A stretch of DNA of 64,000 bases from Acidobacteriota bacterium (GCA_018268855.1 JAFDVR010000010.1:1-64000); one strand, 5' to 3'. Shown: positions 17,475-27,900, counted from the stretch's first letter. Numbers and translations: made by a program. The notes: generated from the letters alone by a model not told the origin.

Positions 17475-18401
17475 CTACGCCGGACCACGCTCCATCTGAA
17501 AAGTAAACGGGTCACCGGTCGTATTGGCATAGCGTTCCACCTCATCCAGAAAAGCAAGTGCCGCGTGCGAGAGCGACGCTTGCCGCCGGTGCACGAGTCG
17601 CAGTTTGCGTTCCATCTGAAGTTCCTTCACTGGCACCTGCACCAGTGCTCCGCTGGCAAGCTCATGCTGGACAGTCAAACCCGGGACCAACGCCACACCG
17701 TTCCCCATCTCCACAAAACGCTTTACCGCATCCAGTGAAGGCAGTTCCACCTCAATGCGCAGCGCGGTCTTGTGCCGCCGGAACGCCTCGTGCACCTTGG
17801 CACGCTGCGGCGATGCGACGTTGTGCGCGACAAACATCTCCGAACCAAGCTCGCGAATAGTCACCTCCGGCGCGCGGGCCAGCTTGTGACGAGGATTCAC
17901 CACGAGCGCCAGGGTATCGCGATACACAGCAATCGAGCGCAGTTGCGGATCGTCTGGCCGGAACGACAGCACGCCCAATTCGACGGAATGGGCCAGCACG
18001 TCGTCCGGAATGCGGCTGGCCAAAGAACGCTGAATCACCACCTGGATGCGCGGATGGTGGCGGCGGAACCTGTCCAACACAGGCAAGAGATACAGGCAGG
18101 TGTATTCGTTGGCGGCAAGGCTCAGCTTGCCGCGATGCAGGGAACGCAGTTCCTGCAAGGCACTCGTCGCTTCCGAACGCAGATTGATGAGCTTTTGAGC
18201 ATACTCGCGCAGGACTTCTCCGGCATCTGTCAGTGAACCGTCGCGCATGGATCGTTCGAATAAGGTCTCGCCCAGTTCGGATTCTAGTTTCGAGATTGCC
18301 TGGCTTACCGCCGGCTGCGTGCGGTGCAAACGGGCCGCAGCGCGGGAAAAGCTGCGCTCCTCCGCAACTGCAAGAAATGTTTCCAGTTGAAAGAGGTCCA
18401 T
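17475..18401 (-). CDS. LysR-type transcriptional regulator next to leuA
   Basis: 308 residues from MDLFQLETFLAVAEERSFSR. GGAGG lies 8 bases before this ATG (18401), so the ATG five codons upstream is rejected. N-terminal winged HTH: AAARLHRTQPAVSQAISKLES. Effector domain from about residue 90 (GKLSLAANEYTCLYLLPVLDRF), with the typical EMGNGVALVPGL segment. It is divergent from leuA with a 94-bp gap, the usual arrangement for a LysR protein controlling its neighbour, so I infer control of the leu/ilv operon. The co-inducer is not deducible; it might be an isopropylmalate or leucine, but this is only a guess. Confidence 0.9.
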   Translation of the reverse strand: MDLFQLETFLAVAEERSFSRAAARLHRTQPAVSQAISKLESELGETLFERSMRDGSLTDAGEVLREYAQKLINLRSEATSALQELRSLHRGKLSLAANEYTCLYLLPVLDRFRRHHPRIQVVIQRSLASRIPDDVLAHSVELGVLSFRPDDPQLRSIAVYRDTLALVVNPRHKLARAPEVTIRELGSEMFVAHNVASPQRAKVHEAFRRHKTALRIEVELPSLDAVKRFVEMGNGVALVPGLTVQHELASGALVQVPVKELQMERKLRLVHRRQASLSHAALAFLDEVERYANTTGDPFTFQMERGPA

Positions 18402-18495
18402 ATGTGCTGCCTCCATAATTCATTCTAATAGCAGTATCAGTAGCGATAAGGACTCATTATGTTCTAATTTTTCTTACAGAGTTCGAGGACCGTCT
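18402..18495. promoter_or_regulatory. Divergent lysR-leuA control region
   Basis: 94 bp serving two start codons. It is AT-rich against its neighbours and has two copies of TTCTAAT (18423-18429 and 18462-18468), each a few bases after a CATT, 39 bp apart. These are candidate sites for the LysR protein or promoter elements. leuA has GAGGA 6 bases before its ATG. No leader peptide or attenuator hairpin is visible, so attenuation control looks unlikely. Confidence 0.45.
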
Positions 18496-19662
18496 ATGAG
18501 CACGAACGATCGCGTACTGTTTTTTGACACCACTCTCCGCGACGGCGAGCAATCGCCCGGATGCACGATGCATCACGCGGAAAAGCTGCAGTTTGCCCAG
18601 CAGCTTGTCCGGCTTGGTGTCGACATTATCGAGGCCGGATTTCCGATTGCCTCCACGGGTGATTTTGAGTCTGTCCGCGCTATCGCTAAGGAGATTGGCA
18701 CGCCTGACGGTCCGGTAATCGCTGCTCTTGCCCGTTGCAAGCGCGACGACGTAGAGACGGCTGCGCGCGCGATTGAGCCCGCGAAGAAGAACCGCATCCA
18801 TACCTTCCTCGCCACCAGCGACCTCCATCTGGAAGCCAAGCTGCGCATCACGCGTGAACAGGCTAAGGAGCAGGCAGGCGAGATGGTGCGTCTTGCGCGC
18901 ACGTATACCGATAACGTGGAGTTCTCTGCCGAGGACGCTACGCGCTCCGATCTTGAGTTCCTGATCTCGATCGTGGAGATTGCGATTGAAGCGGGCGCGA
19001 CCACCATCAATCTGCCCGATACGGTTGGCTACACCACTCCGGTTGAATACAAGGCTCTCTTTGAGACGATGCATGCGCGTGTAGAGAATGCCGATAAGGT
19101 CATCTTTTCCACGCATTGCCATGACGATCTCGGCATGGCGACCGCCAATGCCCTCGCGGGTGTGCTGGGCGGCGCGCGCCAGGTGGAAGTGACGATCAAC
19201 GGCATCGGCGAACGCGCAGGCAATGCTGCCCTGGAAGAGGTTGCCGCAGCCATGATGGTGCGCCGCGACAAGTTCAAGTTCAGCAACGGCATTGTGATGA
19301 ACCAGATTGCGCCGACTTCTCAGATGCTGGGCGAGATGATTTCGTTCGGCTGCGCGCCGAACAAGGCGGTAGTAGGCAAGAACGCATTCGCGCATGAGAG
19401 CGGTATCCATCAGCATGGCGTGCTGGCCAATCCGCTGACCTACGAGATTATGACGCCTGAGTCTGTCGGCGTAACGGCGAACAAGATTGTGCTCGGCAAG
19501 CACTCCGGCCGCCGCGCGCTGGAGCATCGCCTTGCAGAACTGGGACATACGCTTACGCGCGATGATATCGACGAAGTCTACACGCGCTTCACCGAACTCG
19601 CAGACCGCAAGAAGTCTATCTACGATCAGGACCTTCTTGCTCTTCTGCCGACACGAGTGTGA
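18496..19662 (+). CDS. leuA: 2-isopropylmalate synthase without regulatory domain
   Basis: Condenses acetyl-CoA with 2-oxoisovalerate, the committed step to leucine. The catalytic TIM barrel is complete: FDTTLRDGEQSPG, the metal-binding HCHDDLGMATAN, INGIGERAGNAALEEV and FAHESGIHQHGV. The protein has 388 residues and stops after DLLALLPTRV, where ordinary LeuA (about 510 residues) goes on into the leucine-binding LeuA dimer domain. The next gene starts 95 bp later and no frame in between carries that domain, so it is not a frameshift. Feedback inhibition by leucine may be missing. A citramalate or homocitrate synthase is an alternative, but the leuB-leuC-leuD context favours LeuA. Confidence 0.9.
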   Translation: MSTNDRVLFFDTTLRDGEQSPGCTMHHAEKLQFAQQLVRLGVDIIEAGFPIASTGDFESVRAIAKEIGTPDGPVIAALARCKRDDVETAARAIEPAKKNRIHTFLATSDLHLEAKLRITREQAKEQAGEMVRLARTYTDNVEFSAEDATRSDLEFLISIVEIAIEAGATTINLPDTVGYTTPVEYKALFETMHARVENADKVIFSTHCHDDLGMATANALAGVLGGARQVEVTINGIGERAGNAALEEVAAAMMVRRDKFKFSNGIVMNQIAPTSQMLGEMISFGCAPNKAVVGKNAFAHESGIHQHGVLANPLTYEIMTPESVGVTANKIVLGKHSGRRALEHRLAELGHTLTRDDIDEVYTRFTELADRKKSIYDQDLLALLPTRV

Positions 19663-19757
19663 GTCGATTTCAATCGAGATCAGTAGTCACCGTTTCAGCC
19701 GTGATATGCAGCATCAGCGATACACATGGGCGTTAGCCCTGAGGGACAAGAAAGAGA

Positions 19758-20849
19758 ATGAACCTGAAGATTGCACTCCTCGCCGGCGACGGCATCGGCC
19801 CCGAAGTTACGCAGGAAGCCGTGAACGTGCTCAACCTTGTGGCCGAGCACGGCAAGCACACGTTTGAGTTCAAGCCGCTGCTCATTGGCGGTGTGGCCAT
19901 CACGGCGCACGGCACTCCGCTGCCCGAAGAGACGCTGAAGACGACGCTTGCGTGTGACGCTGCCCTGCTCGGTGCTGTGGGCGATAACAAGTTCAACCAT
20001 CTGCCGCCGAACACGCGGCCCGAAGCGGGTCTGCTGCAGATTCGCGCTGCTCTTGGTGGATTCGCGAACCTGCGCCCTGCCACGGCGTACAAGGCATTGG
20101 CAGACAACTCGCCTCTGCGTCCGGAGATTACCGAAGGCGCCGACATTATGTTCGTGCGCGAACTGCTCGGCGGCCTCTACTTTGGCGAGCCGCGCTGGTG
20201 GGACAAAGACAAGAACCTCGCGCACAACACGATGGTCTATACCAAGGACGAAGTGGTGCGTGTTGCACGCATAGCCTTCCAGCTTGCGCAGAAGCGCCGT
20301 AAGAAGGTGACCAGCGTGGACAAGGCCAACGTGCTGGAAGTTTCTCAGCTCTGGCGCGCAGCCGTGACCGAGGTTGCGCAGGAGTTCCCTGATGTGACGC
20401 TCGAGCACCAACTTGTAGATTCGATGGCGATCCATCTGATGAATCGTCCGCGCGATTTTGATGTGGTGCTCACCGAAAATCTTTTTGGCGACATTCTTTC
20501 CGACGAGAGCGGCGTGATCACCGGATCGCTCGGCATGCTGCCCTCCGCCACGCTTGGCGGCAAGGTCAATCTGTATGAGCCTGTCCACGGTTCCGCGCCG
20601 GACATTGCAGGCCAGAGCAAAGCAAACCCCGTCGGCGCAATCCTTACCGCGGCGATGATCCTACGCCACTCCGCGGGGCTTGAGCGCGAAGCAAAAATTA
20701 TTGAAGATGCCGTGATCGCAACGCTGGAAGAAGGCAATCGCACTACGGATATCGCGCGCGGCAATGTTGCCGGTCAGCGCACCGTCACTACTACCGAGAT
20801 GGGCAAGCTCATTTTCGACAAGGTCAAAACAGCATTGGCTAAGAGCTAA
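19758..20849 (+). CDS. leuB: 3-isopropylmalate dehydrogenase
   Basis: NAD-dependent oxidative decarboxylation of 3-isopropylmalate to the leucine 2-oxo acid. 363 residues, normal length. ALLAGDGIGPEV at the N-terminus, ALRPATAYKAL-type substrate loop (NLRPATAYKALAD), catalytic region TKDEVVRVARIAF, and the cofactor/metal signature NLFGDILSDESGVITGSLG; EPVHGSAPDIAG marks NAD preference. Second gene of the cluster, 95 bp after leuA. AAGAAAGAGA precedes the ATG. Confidence 0.96.
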   Translation: MNLKIALLAGDGIGPEVTQEAVNVLNLVAEHGKHTFEFKPLLIGGVAITAHGTPLPEETLKTTLACDAALLGAVGDNKFNHLPPNTRPEAGLLQIRAALGGFANLRPATAYKALADNSPLRPEITEGADIMFVRELLGGLYFGEPRWWDKDKNLAHNTMVYTKDEVVRVARIAFQLAQKRRKKVTSVDKANVLEVSQLWRAAVTEVAQEFPDVTLEHQLVDSMAIHLMNRPRDFDVVLTENLFGDILSDESGVITGSLGMLPSATLGGKVNLYEPVHGSAPDIAGQSKANPVGAILTAAMILRHSAGLEREAKIIEDAVIATLEEGNRTTDIARGNVAGQRTVTTTEMGKLIFDKVKTALAKS

Positions 20850-20870
20850 AGGCCAGGAGCTAAAAGCTAT

Positions 20871-22286
20871 ATGGCAGCACCGAAAACACTCTTCGAAAAA
20901 GTCTGGGAACAGCACGTGGTTGCAGAGCCCGCGGGCGAACCGCCGATTCTCTACATCGATCTGCAACTCGTGCATGAAGTCACCTCGCCGCAGGCGTTTG
21001 AGGGTCTGCGCCTTGCCGGACGCAAGCTGCGCCGGCCGGACCGCCATATCGCCACGGTGGATCACAACGTGCCGACCACCAGCGCGCAGGACCGCCTCGT
21101 GATCGCCGACCAGATTGCTGCTGCGCAGGTGAATGCGCTGCGCAAGAACTGTGCTGAGTTCGGCGTTGAGTTCTTCGACGTGCAGGACCGTTCGCAGGGC
21201 ATCGTGCACATGATCGGGCCGGAACTTGGCGCAACCAAGCCGGGCATGACCATCGTCTGCGGCGACTCACACACTTCGACGCACGGAGCTTTTGGCGCGC
21301 TGGCGTTCGGCATTGGCACCAGCGAAGTCGAACACGTGATGGCTACGCAGACACTCTCGCAGCCCAAGCCGAAGACCTTCCGCATCACCGTGGATGGCGA
21401 GCTTCCCTTCGGCGTTACGGCGAAGGACATCATCCTCGCCATCATCGGCGAGATCGGCACCGACGGCGCTACTGGCTACGCGGTGGAGTACGCCGGCTCA
21501 GCCATCCGCGCACTGTCGATGGAAGGCCGCATGACCATCTGCAACATGAGCATTGAAGCGGGCGCGCGCGCTGGCATGATCGCTCCTGATGAGACGACCT
21601 TTGCATATCTGAAGGGCCGCCGCTTCTCTCCGCAAGGCACAGCATGGGACGAAGCTGTTGCTCAGTGGAAGACGTTGCCTACGGATGAAGGCGCAACCTT
21701 CGATCGCGAGTTGCACATTGACGCGACCGAGCTTGCGCCCGGTGTAACCTGGGGCACCTCGCCCGGCATGTACGCCAACATCGACGGCACAGTCCCAACG
21801 CTGAACGACGCCAAGACGGAAGCCGACAAGAAGAGCTTCGCGCGTGCCTATGAGTACATGGACCTGAAACCCGGTACACCGATGAGTGATATCAAGGTGG
21901 ACGCGGTCTTTGTTGGCTCCTGCACCAACGGACGCATTGAAGATCTGCGCGCCGCTGCAGATATCGTCAAAGGACAGCACATCGCAACTACCGTTCGCGC
22001 GATGGTTGTTCCCGGCTCGCAAGCAGTCAAGCGTCAGGCAGAAGAAGAAGGTCTCGACACGATCTTCAAATCGGCTGGCTTTGAGTGGCGCGAGCCCGGC
22101 TGCTCGATGTGCCTCGGTATGAATCCTGACATTCTCTCGCCCGGCGAGCGTTGCGCTTCTACCTCGAATCGCAACTTTGAAGGACGCCAGGGACGAGGTG
22201 GACGCACGCATCTCGTCTCGCCTGAGATGGCCGCAGCCGCTGCCATCGCCGGACACTTCACCGATGTTCGCAAGTGGAAACAGTAA
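20871..22286 (+). CDS. leuC: 3-isopropylmalate dehydratase large subunit
   Basis: Isomerises 2-isopropylmalate to 3-isopropylmalate with LeuD. 471 residues. [27 protein letters not shown] and the [4Fe-4S] cysteines in VGSCTNGR and [10 protein letters not shown] are all present, so the cluster ligand set is complete. It begins 21 bp after leuB, and its stop is 2 bases from the next ATG, a small lipoprotein gene, instead of leuD as usual. The 21-bp leuB-leuC spacer contains an imperfect tandem of gagctaaa. Confidence 0.97.
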   Translation: MAAPKTLFEKVWEQHVVAEPAGEPPILYIDLQLVHEVTSPQAFEGLRLAGRKLRRPDRHIATVDHNVPTTSAQDRLVIADQIAAAQVNALRKNCAEFGVEFFDVQDRSQGIVHMIGPELGATKPGMTIVCGDSHTSTHGAFGALAFGIGTSEVEHVMATQTLSQPKPKTFRITVDGELPFGVTAKDIILAIIGEIGTDGATGYAVEYAGSAIRALSMEGRMTICNMSIEAGARAGMIAPDETTFAYLKGRRFSPQGTAWDEAVAQWKTLPTDEGATFDRELHIDATELAPGVTWGTSPGMYANIDGTVPTLNDAKTEADKKSFARAYEYMDLKPGTPMSDIKVDAVFVGSCTNGRIEDLRAAADIVKGQHIATTVRAMVVPGSQAVKRQAEEEGLDTIFKSAGFEWREPGCSMCLGMNPDILSPGERCASTSNRNFEGRQGRGGRTHLVSPEMAAAAAIAGHFTDVRKWKQ

Positions 22287-22288
22287 CG

Positions 22289-22684
22289 ATGAAGACTTTC
22301 TCCATGATCGGATTATTGGCACCTTGCCTCTTGGCCAGTGGCTGTCTGCCTGATCTTACTGGTGACTGCGGCACGACGGTACTTTCTCGCGTGCCCAATC
22401 CCGAAAATGGACACAACAACTTTCACGGACCTATAGCTGAGGTGATTCAACAAAACTGTGGAGCAACAGTTGCCCTGATCACTTCTGTACGGCTGATGAA
22501 TTCAGACAATAAACCGCTCGCAGGTGACGGAACGGTCTTTGCAAACTATCACGGCAGCCCGGAGATCTCCGTGCAATGGAAGGACAAGGACACCCTGCTC
22601 ATTAGCTGTCCTGATTGCAAAGACCAGAACATTACGTTGAAGACAGTGAAATTCAACTTCACTAACATTCAGTATTCGAACTAG
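22289..22684 (+). CDS. Small lipoprotein embedded between leuC and leuD
   Basis: 131 residues. The ATG at 22289 is only 2 bases after the leuC stop. The lipobox LLASGC puts the acylated Cys at residue 19, after a hydrophobic signal (IGLLAPCLLA). The mature protein has five more cysteines including CPDC, and TTVLSRVPNPENG..EVIQQNCGATVAL, a pattern that recalls DUF5412-type small lipoproteins; this match is from memory and unproven. Base composition is visibly more AT-rich than leuC or leuD. The function is unknown. Position implies co-translation with leuC and hence expression under leucine limitation. Confidence 0.75.
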   Translation: MKTFSMIGLLAPCLLASGCLPDLTGDCGTTVLSRVPNPENGHNNFHGPIAEVIQQNCGATVALITSVRLMNSDNKPLAGDGTVFANYHGSPEISVQWKDKDTLLISCPDCKDQNITLKTVKFNFTNIQYSN

Positions 22685-22695
22685 AGAAAACGCAT

Positions 22696-23325
22696 ATGGA
22701 ACCCATCAACGTTTTGACATCTACCGCCGTGCCGCTGCCGCTGCCGAATATTGACACGGACCAGATTATCCCGAAGCAGTTTCTTAAGCGCATTGAGCGC
22801 ACCGGTTATGGCGACTTTCTCTTCTACGACTGGCGCTACAACCTCGACTCGCCCGCGAAGGAGCCGAACCCTGACTTTGTGCTGAACAAGCCCGAATACA
22901 AGGGTTCGCAGATCCTCATTGCCGAGAAGAACTTCGGCTGCGGATCGTCGCGCGAGCACGCTGCATGGGCGATCAACCAGTACGGTTTTCGCGCTGTCAT
23001 CGCGCCTACGTTCGCAGACATCTTCTTCTCCAACGCTGGCAAAAACGGTATCATCCTCGTCCGCCTATCGGAAGACGATGTGAAGACGCTGCTCGATCGC
23101 AGCACGAAAAACTCGAAGCACGAGATCACGATCAATCTCGAAGCGCAGACGGTTACGGACAACGAAGGTTTCTCTGCTCACTTCGATATCGATCCCTTCC
23201 GCAAGTACTGCCTGATCAATGGACTGGACGACATTGGCCTGACACTGCGCCACGTCGCCGATCTCGACAAGTTTGAAGCAAAGCACGATAAGGAATTCTG
23301 GTCAGCGCCGAAGGGGGCTATGTGA
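22696..23325 (+). CDS. leuD: 3-isopropylmalate dehydratase small subunit
   Basis: Partner of LeuC. 209 residues of the larger bacterial LeuD type. PLPLPNIDTDQIIPKQFLK at the N-terminus and NFGCGSSREHAAWAI for substrate contact, then the swivelling-domain strand GFRAVIAPTFADIF. The stop TGA (23323-23325) overlaps the GTG of the next exported-protein gene. It lies 11 bp after the lipoprotein gene, so leuC and leuD are separated by a foreign-looking insert but stay in one transcript. Confidence 0.96.
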   Translation: MEPINVLTSTAVPLPLPNIDTDQIIPKQFLKRIERTGYGDFLFYDWRYNLDSPAKEPNPDFVLNKPEYKGSQILIAEKNFGCGSSREHAAWAINQYGFRAVIAPTFADIFFSNAGKNGIILVRLSEDDVKTLLDRSTKNSKHEITINLEAQTVTDNEGFSAHFDIDPFRKYCLINGLDDIGLTLRHVADLDKFEAKHDKEFWSAPKGAM

Positions 23326-23804
23326 CTATTCGCTCGTATAGCTTATTGGGATTTGTCGCGCTATTTTTTCTAGCTACCTCACCTGCTTCATCGCAGCGGC
23401 CCTCCATCGGAGGGCAGACGCATACATGGAAGTCCATTCGATGCAAGGGCCTCAGGCAAACGGTTCTAGGTTATTTAGCCGGAGATTTATCGGCAAAGAC
23501 TGATAAAAGCACCGACCAAATGATCATCACTCGAAATGGACAAAGTTTAAATGTTCAGACAAATCAGGTGGATGTAGCGCATTCACTCGGCAAGAAGCTT
23601 GTTGAGACTGATGTCTACCAAATTTCTAGTGTGAGTAAAGAAGGTATTGCTGCGGTTCATGGATATGGCCCTTATCCGACCGTACATACATTGGTTATTA
23701 ATGCTGATGGCCGAACTGCCCTTTGGACAGAATCAGGGCTGAACTGGGTCGCACCGCATAACCCTACAAGCAATGTAGTGCTCTTTGCTTGTACTAAGGA
23801 GTGA
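23322..23804 (+). CDS. Secreted hypothetical protein overlapping leuD
   Basis: 160 residues with a GTG start that overlaps the leuD stop by 4 bases; AAGGGGG is close upstream. Signal peptide at residues 1-24 ([18 protein letters not shown]). The mature part is about 135 residues with predicted beta strands ([21 protein letters not shown]) and two cysteines ([11 protein letters not shown] and LFACTKE) that could pair. I do not recognise a family. AT-richer codon use than leuD or ilvD. The stop TGA lies inside the ilvD Shine-Dalgarno region, so translation is coupled to both neighbours. Confidence 0.7.
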   Translation: MTIRSYSLLGFVALFFLATSPASSQRPSIGGQTHTWKSIRCKGLRQTVLGYLAGDLSAKTDKSTDQMIITRNGQSLNVQTNQVDVAHSLGKKLVETDVYQISSVSKEGIAAVHGYGPYPTVHTLVINADGRTALWTESGLNWVAPHNPTSNVVLFACTKE

Positions 23805-23805
23805 A

Positions 23806-25506
23806 GTGAGTAACGAATTAAACCCCGCAAAGAAGAACTCCGTTGTCATCACCGAAGGCCCATCGCGCGCAGCGGCCCGCTCGTATCTGCGTGGCGTGGG
23901 CTTCAGCAGAGAAGACCTGCACAAACCCATCATCGGCATTGCCAACACATGGACGGAGATTGGCCCGTGCAACTTCCATCTGCGCCAGGTGGCCGAAGCG
24001 GTGAAGCAGGGCGTGCGTGAAGCGGGCGGCACGCCGATGGAGTTCAACACCGTCACCATCTCCGACGGCATCACGATGGGCACCGAAGGCATGAAGGCCT
24101 CGCTCATCTCGCGTGAGGTCATCGCCGACTCCATCGAACTCGTGGCGCGCGGCAATAGCTTCGACGGCATCGTTTGTATCGCAGGCTGCGACAAGAACAT
24201 GCCCGCCGCCATCATGGCGCTCGCCCGTCTCGACATCCCCGGCCTCATGCTCTACGGCGGCTCCATCGCTCCCGGACATCTGCCGCAGCCCGACGGCAGC
24301 ACGAAAGATATCACCATTCTCAACGTCTTCGAGGCCATCGGCTCCCACGCCGCAGGCAAGATCAGCGATGACGAACTGGAAGCGGTGGAAGCCGCGGCCT
24401 GCCCCGGCCCCGGCGCGTGCGGCGGACAGTTCACCGCCAACACCATGGCCATGGCTGGCGAGTTCCTCGGCATCTCGCCCATTGAGATTACCGGCGTTCC
24501 TGCGATGTCGATTGAAAAGGCAAAGGCATCGCGTGAAGCAGGCCGTCTGGTGATGGAGCTTGCGAAGAACGATCTGCGTCCGTCGAAGATCGTGACGCGC
24601 AAAACGATTGAGAACGCCTACGCGGCCGTTTGCGCCAGCGGTGGAAGCACCAACGCTGTGCTGCATCTGCTCGCCATCGCGCGCGAGTTCAACATCCCGT
24701 TCACCATCGACGACTTCAACGCCATCAGCGAGCGTACACCGCACATCTGCGACCTCTCGCCGGGCGGCAAGTATGCAGCGAAAGATTATCAGGATGCAGG
24801 CGGATCGCGTCTGCTGGCACAGCGCCTCATCGACGGCGGACTGATTGACGGCGACACCATCACCGTCACCGGCAAAACGCTCGCCGAAGAAGCAAAGTCC
24901 GCGCACGAGACGCCGGGCCAGCCTGTGATCTACACGCTGGATCATCCACTCAAGCCGACCGGAGGACTCGTCATCCTCAAGGGCAATCTCGCGCCGGAAG
25001 GTTGCGTGGTCAAAGTTGCCGGACACGAGCGCGTCTTCCACCAGGGGCCCGCGCGCGTCTTCGATTGCGAGGACGATTGCTTCAAGGCTGTTGAAGAAGG
25101 CCGCATCCATCCGAACGACGTCTGCGTCATCCGCTACGAAGGCCCGAAGGGCGGCCCCGGTATGCGCGAGATGCTCGCCGTCACAGCCGCCATCAAGGGC
25201 ATCCCTGAACTGAGCGAGTCCGTCGCTCTCCTCACCGACGGACGTTTCTCCGGCGCAACGCGCGGCCTGATGGTCGGCCACGTTGCACCCGAAGCGCAAC
25301 TCGGCGGACCGATTGCCGCAGTGCGTGAAGGAGATCTCATCACCTTTGACATCAACAACCGCGAGCTTCGTGTCGAGATCAGCGATGAAGAGATGAAGTC
25401 GCGTTTGAAGGATTTCAAGCCACGCGAGATTCGTTACAAGCGTGGTGTGTTTGCAAAGTATGCAAAGAGCGTAAGCAGCGCAAGCGAAGGCGCGATTACC
25501 AACTAG
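23806..25506 (+). CDS. ilvD: Dihydroxy-acid dehydratase
   Basis: Dehydrates dihydroxy acids to the 2-oxo acid precursors of valine, isoleucine and leucine. 566 residues from the GTG at 23806, chosen because AAGGAG lies just before it and family proteins begin near this point; a TTG 7 codons upstream is open but inside the previous gene. Cys ligands in [15 protein letters not shown] and CPGPGACGG suggest the three-cysteine iron-sulfur type. [11 protein letters not shown] is the C-terminal signature. An 81-bp gap to ilvB contains repeat family B. Confidence 0.96.
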   Translation: MSNELNPAKKNSVVITEGPSRAAARSYLRGVGFSREDLHKPIIGIANTWTEIGPCNFHLRQVAEAVKQGVREAGGTPMEFNTVTISDGITMGTEGMKASLISREVIADSIELVARGNSFDGIVCIAGCDKNMPAAIMALARLDIPGLMLYGGSIAPGHLPQPDGSTKDITILNVFEAIGSHAAGKISDDELEAVEAAACPGPGACGGQFTANTMAMAGEFLGISPIEITGVPAMSIEKAKASREAGRLVMELAKNDLRPSKIVTRKTIENAYAAVCASGGSTNAVLHLLAIAREFNIPFTIDDFNAISERTPHICDLSPGGKYAAKDYQDAGGSRLLAQRLIDGGLIDGDTITVTGKTLAEEAKSAHETPGQPVIYTLDHPLKPTGGLVILKGNLAPEGCVVKVAGHERVFHQGPARVFDCEDDCFKAVEEGRIHPNDVCVIRYEGPKGGPGMREMLAVTAAIKGIPELSESVALLTDGRFSGATRGLMVGHVAPEAQLGGPIAAVREGDLITFDINNRELRVEISDEEMKSRLKDFKPREIRYKRGVFAKYAKSVSSASEGAITN

Positions 25507-25520
25507 TTAGAGCAGTACTG

Positions 25521-25584
25521 CACAGGCACGGCTTCGGCCGTGCCGCACAAACGAAGTTCAAACGGGGCTCTCCCCTGAGGTAAC
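25521..25584. repeat. Dispersed double-hairpin repeat, family B, before ilvB
   Basis: Hairpin ggcacggc-ttcg-gccgtgcc (25525-25544, UUCG tetraloop), a 19-nt spacer, hairpin gggg-ctct-cccc (25564-25575), then TGAGG (25576-25580). Same architecture as 2449-2508 on the other strand. The TGAGG sits 8 bases before the ilvB ATG and is its likely ribosome binding site. There is no T-tract, so it is not a normal terminator. Confidence 0.6.
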
Positions 25585-25588
25585 GAAA

Positions 25589-27367
25589 ATGCCGAAAGCG
25601 ACGAAGACAAATCCGAACAACGCACCCACCCTCACCGGCGCCGAGATACTCTGGGCAACGCTCGTAGGCGAAGGCGTATCCACGGTCTTCGGCTATCCCG
25701 GCGGAGCCATCCTTCCGGCGTATGACGCGCTGCGCAAGTTCCCTATCCACCATGTTCTTGTGCGGCACGAGCAGGGAGCGGCGCATATGGCTGACGGCTA
25801 CGCGCGCGCATCCGGCAAGACCGGCGTGTGTGTGGCGACAAGCGGCCCCGGCGCGACGAACCTCGTCACCGGCCTCGCCACGGCGATGATCGATTCGATC
25901 CCTGTCGTAGCTATCACCGGACAGGTTTCGAGCAAGGTCCTCGGCTCCGATGCCTTCCAAGAGATCGACATCACCGGCATCACGTTGCCGATCACGAAGC
26001 ACAACTTCGTGGCAACGCGCGCGGAAGACATTGCGCCGATGATTCGCGAAGCCTTCCAGATTGCGCAGAGCGGACGCCCCGGCCCCGTACTCGTGGATAT
26101 CACCAAGGACGCACAGCAGGGCTCGTGCGTGTACGACTTTGAAGCCGTAGCGCCCGCACCGTATCGCCCGCACCCGATGCTGCGCGCGGAGACGCCGGAG
26201 ATGGTGAAGGCAATCGAGTTGATGCGCGCCTCTACACGCCCGGTCATTCTCGCGGGCCATGGCATCATCCAATCGGGCGCAGAGCGGGAAGTGATCGCTT
26301 TTGCCGAGCGCCACAACATTCCTATCGCCACCACACTGCTCGGCCTCGGCGGAATTCCCGCATCGCATCCGCTCTCACTCGGCATGATGGGCATGCATGG
26401 CGAATCGTGGGTGAACAACGCCATTCAGCAGTCGGACCTGCTGCTCGCCTTCGGCATGCGTTTCGACGATCGCGTGACCGGCAACCTGGCCACCTATGCG
26501 CCGAACGCGAAGAAGATCCACGTCGAGATCGACCCCAGCGAGATCAACAAGAACGTGAAGGTGGACGTCGCGCTCATCGGCGATCTGAAAGAAGTGCTGA
26601 CGACCATCGCGAAGATTCTGGACGAGCGCGGCGAACCGCGCGGCGTGGACGTTACCAAGCAGTGGCGCGATGAGATTCGCGCGATGAAGGGCGACGCCTC
26701 CGTGCGCGACATCATTAACCTGCCCGACAACGGCCATCTCTACGCCGCGCATGTCATCAACGACATCTGGCAGGAAGCGAAGGCCGCGGGCCGCCTCGAC
26801 AGCACCATCATCGCCACCGACGTAGGCCAGCACCAGATGTGGGAGGCGCAGTACTTCAAGCACGAAGCCACGCGCACGCTCATCACCTCCGGCGGACTCG
26901 GCACCATGGGCTTCGCTCTGCCCGCCGCTATCGGCGCAAAGATCGCCTGCCCTGAAAAAGACGTTTGGGTCATCGCCGGCGACGGCGGCTTCCAGATGAC
27001 GGCAGCCGAACTCTCCACCATCGTGCAGGAGGGAATCCACATCAACATCGCCGTCATCAACAACGGATTCCTCGGCATGGTGCGCCAGTGGCAGGAGGCG
27101 TTCTACGACAAGAACTACGCCTGCTCACCGATCCTCTCGCCCGACTTCGTGATTCTCGCCGGCGCGCACGGCATCCCCGGCGCCAACGTAACCAAGCGCG
27201 CCGAAGTGCTGCCCACCGTTACCAAGGCCCGCACGGCAGATACTGCCTTCCTCATCAACTTCGCGGTTGAGAAGGAAGACGGCGTGTACCCGATGATCGC
27301 CCCCGGCGCCGCGCTGCACGAGATGGTGCGCAGGCCCAATCCGCTCATCGAAACGGCGGAGGACTAA
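25589..27367 (+). CDS. ilvB: Acetolactate synthase large subunit
   Basis: ThDP- and FAD-dependent condensation of pyruvate with pyruvate or 2-oxobutyrate, first shared step of valine, leucine and isoleucine synthesis. 592 residues. GYPGGAILPAYDAL with RHEQGAAHMADGYARASG (catalytic Glu), central FAD/DHS domain (FGMRFDDRVTGNLATY), and ThDP site GDGGFQMTAAELSTI with NNGFLGMVRQWQ. The stop TAA overlaps the ATG of a lipoprotein gene (TAATG), which separates it from ilvN. ATG at 25589 with TGAGG spaced by 8. Confidence 0.97.
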   Translation: MPKATKTNPNNAPTLTGAEILWATLVGEGVSTVFGYPGGAILPAYDALRKFPIHHVLVRHEQGAAHMADGYARASGKTGVCVATSGPGATNLVTGLATAMIDSIPVVAITGQVSSKVLGSDAFQEIDITGITLPITKHNFVATRAEDIAPMIREAFQIAQSGRPGPVLVDITKDAQQGSCVYDFEAVAPAPYRPHPMLRAETPEMVKAIELMRASTRPVILAGHGIIQSGAEREVIAFAERHNIPIATTLLGLGGIPASHPLSLGMMGMHGESWVNNAIQQSDLLLAFGMRFDDRVTGNLATYAPNAKKIHVEIDPSEINKNVKVDVALIGDLKEVLTTIAKILDERGEPRGVDVTKQWRDEIRAMKGDASVRDIINLPDNGHLYAAHVINDIWQEAKAAGRLDSTIIATDVGQHQMWEAQYFKHEATRTLITSGGLGTMGFALPAAIGAKIACPEKDVWVIAGDGGFQMTAAELSTIVQEGIHINIAVINNGFLGMVRQWQEAFYDKNYACSPILSPDFVILAGAHGIPGANVTKRAEVLPTVTKARTADTAFLINFAVEKEDGVYPMIAPGAALHEMVRRPNPLIETAED

Positions 27368-27900
27368 TGCGCAGTCTTCGCACAGTATTTGTATTTGCCA
27401 CCATCGCGGCCACATTTGTGGCCGGATGCAAACCTGCGTCGAAACAGCCTGCGCCGAAGACAGAAGCCTCCCAAGCGAGTAAGCCTTCGTACCCTGCGCG
27501 CCCATCCATCGCTGCGCCGTCCTTCAAAGTTTTCCATCAGACACCGCTCGCTTTCACGCTCGTCACCAAGCCCAACGCAACCGACGACGAGATCGCCGCG
27601 ATGATCTGGCAGCTTCGTGACGCCGCGCACACCGGCACCTTCGACAAGCTGCATATCTCGCAAAAAGCCGTAGACAAGCGCGATCCGAACATCGGATTCA
27701 ACATCTATCGCGGCGACAAGTGCGCGAGCGAAAAATTCGCAGACAAGCCACCCTGCGGCACCAGCTATCACGCAGCAGGCGACTACACCTTCGGCAGCTA
27801 TCGCCAAAAAGACTGGGATGACGGCCGCCTGCTTCACGCCGACGGCACATCCACCGAACTCTGGGACCCTAACGCGGCTTACATCGCACCGACGAAGTAA
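27367..27900 (+). CDS. Lipoprotein embedded between ilvB and ilvN
   Basis: 177 residues. The ATG overlaps the last base of the ilvB stop. Signal with lipobox ATFVAGC (Cys at residue 21), then a Pro/Ala/Lys linker (KQPAPKTEASQASKPS). The folded part has DDEIAAMIWQLRDAAH, DKRDPNIGFNIYRGDKC and FGSYRQKDWDDGRLLHAD, with a possible Cys pair (KCASEKFADKPPCG). I do not recognise the family. Unlike the other two inserted genes its base composition matches ilvB and ilvN, which suggests a long stay in the operon. ilvN starts 20 bp downstream. Confidence 0.78.
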   Translation: MRSLRTVFVFATIAATFVAGCKPASKQPAPKTEASQASKPSYPARPSIAAPSFKVFHQTPLAFTLVTKPNATDDEIAAMIWQLRDAAHTGTFDKLHISQKAVDKRDPNIGFNIYRGDKCASEKFADKPPCGTSYHAAGDYTFGSYRQKDWDDGRLLHADGTSTELWDPNAAYIAPTK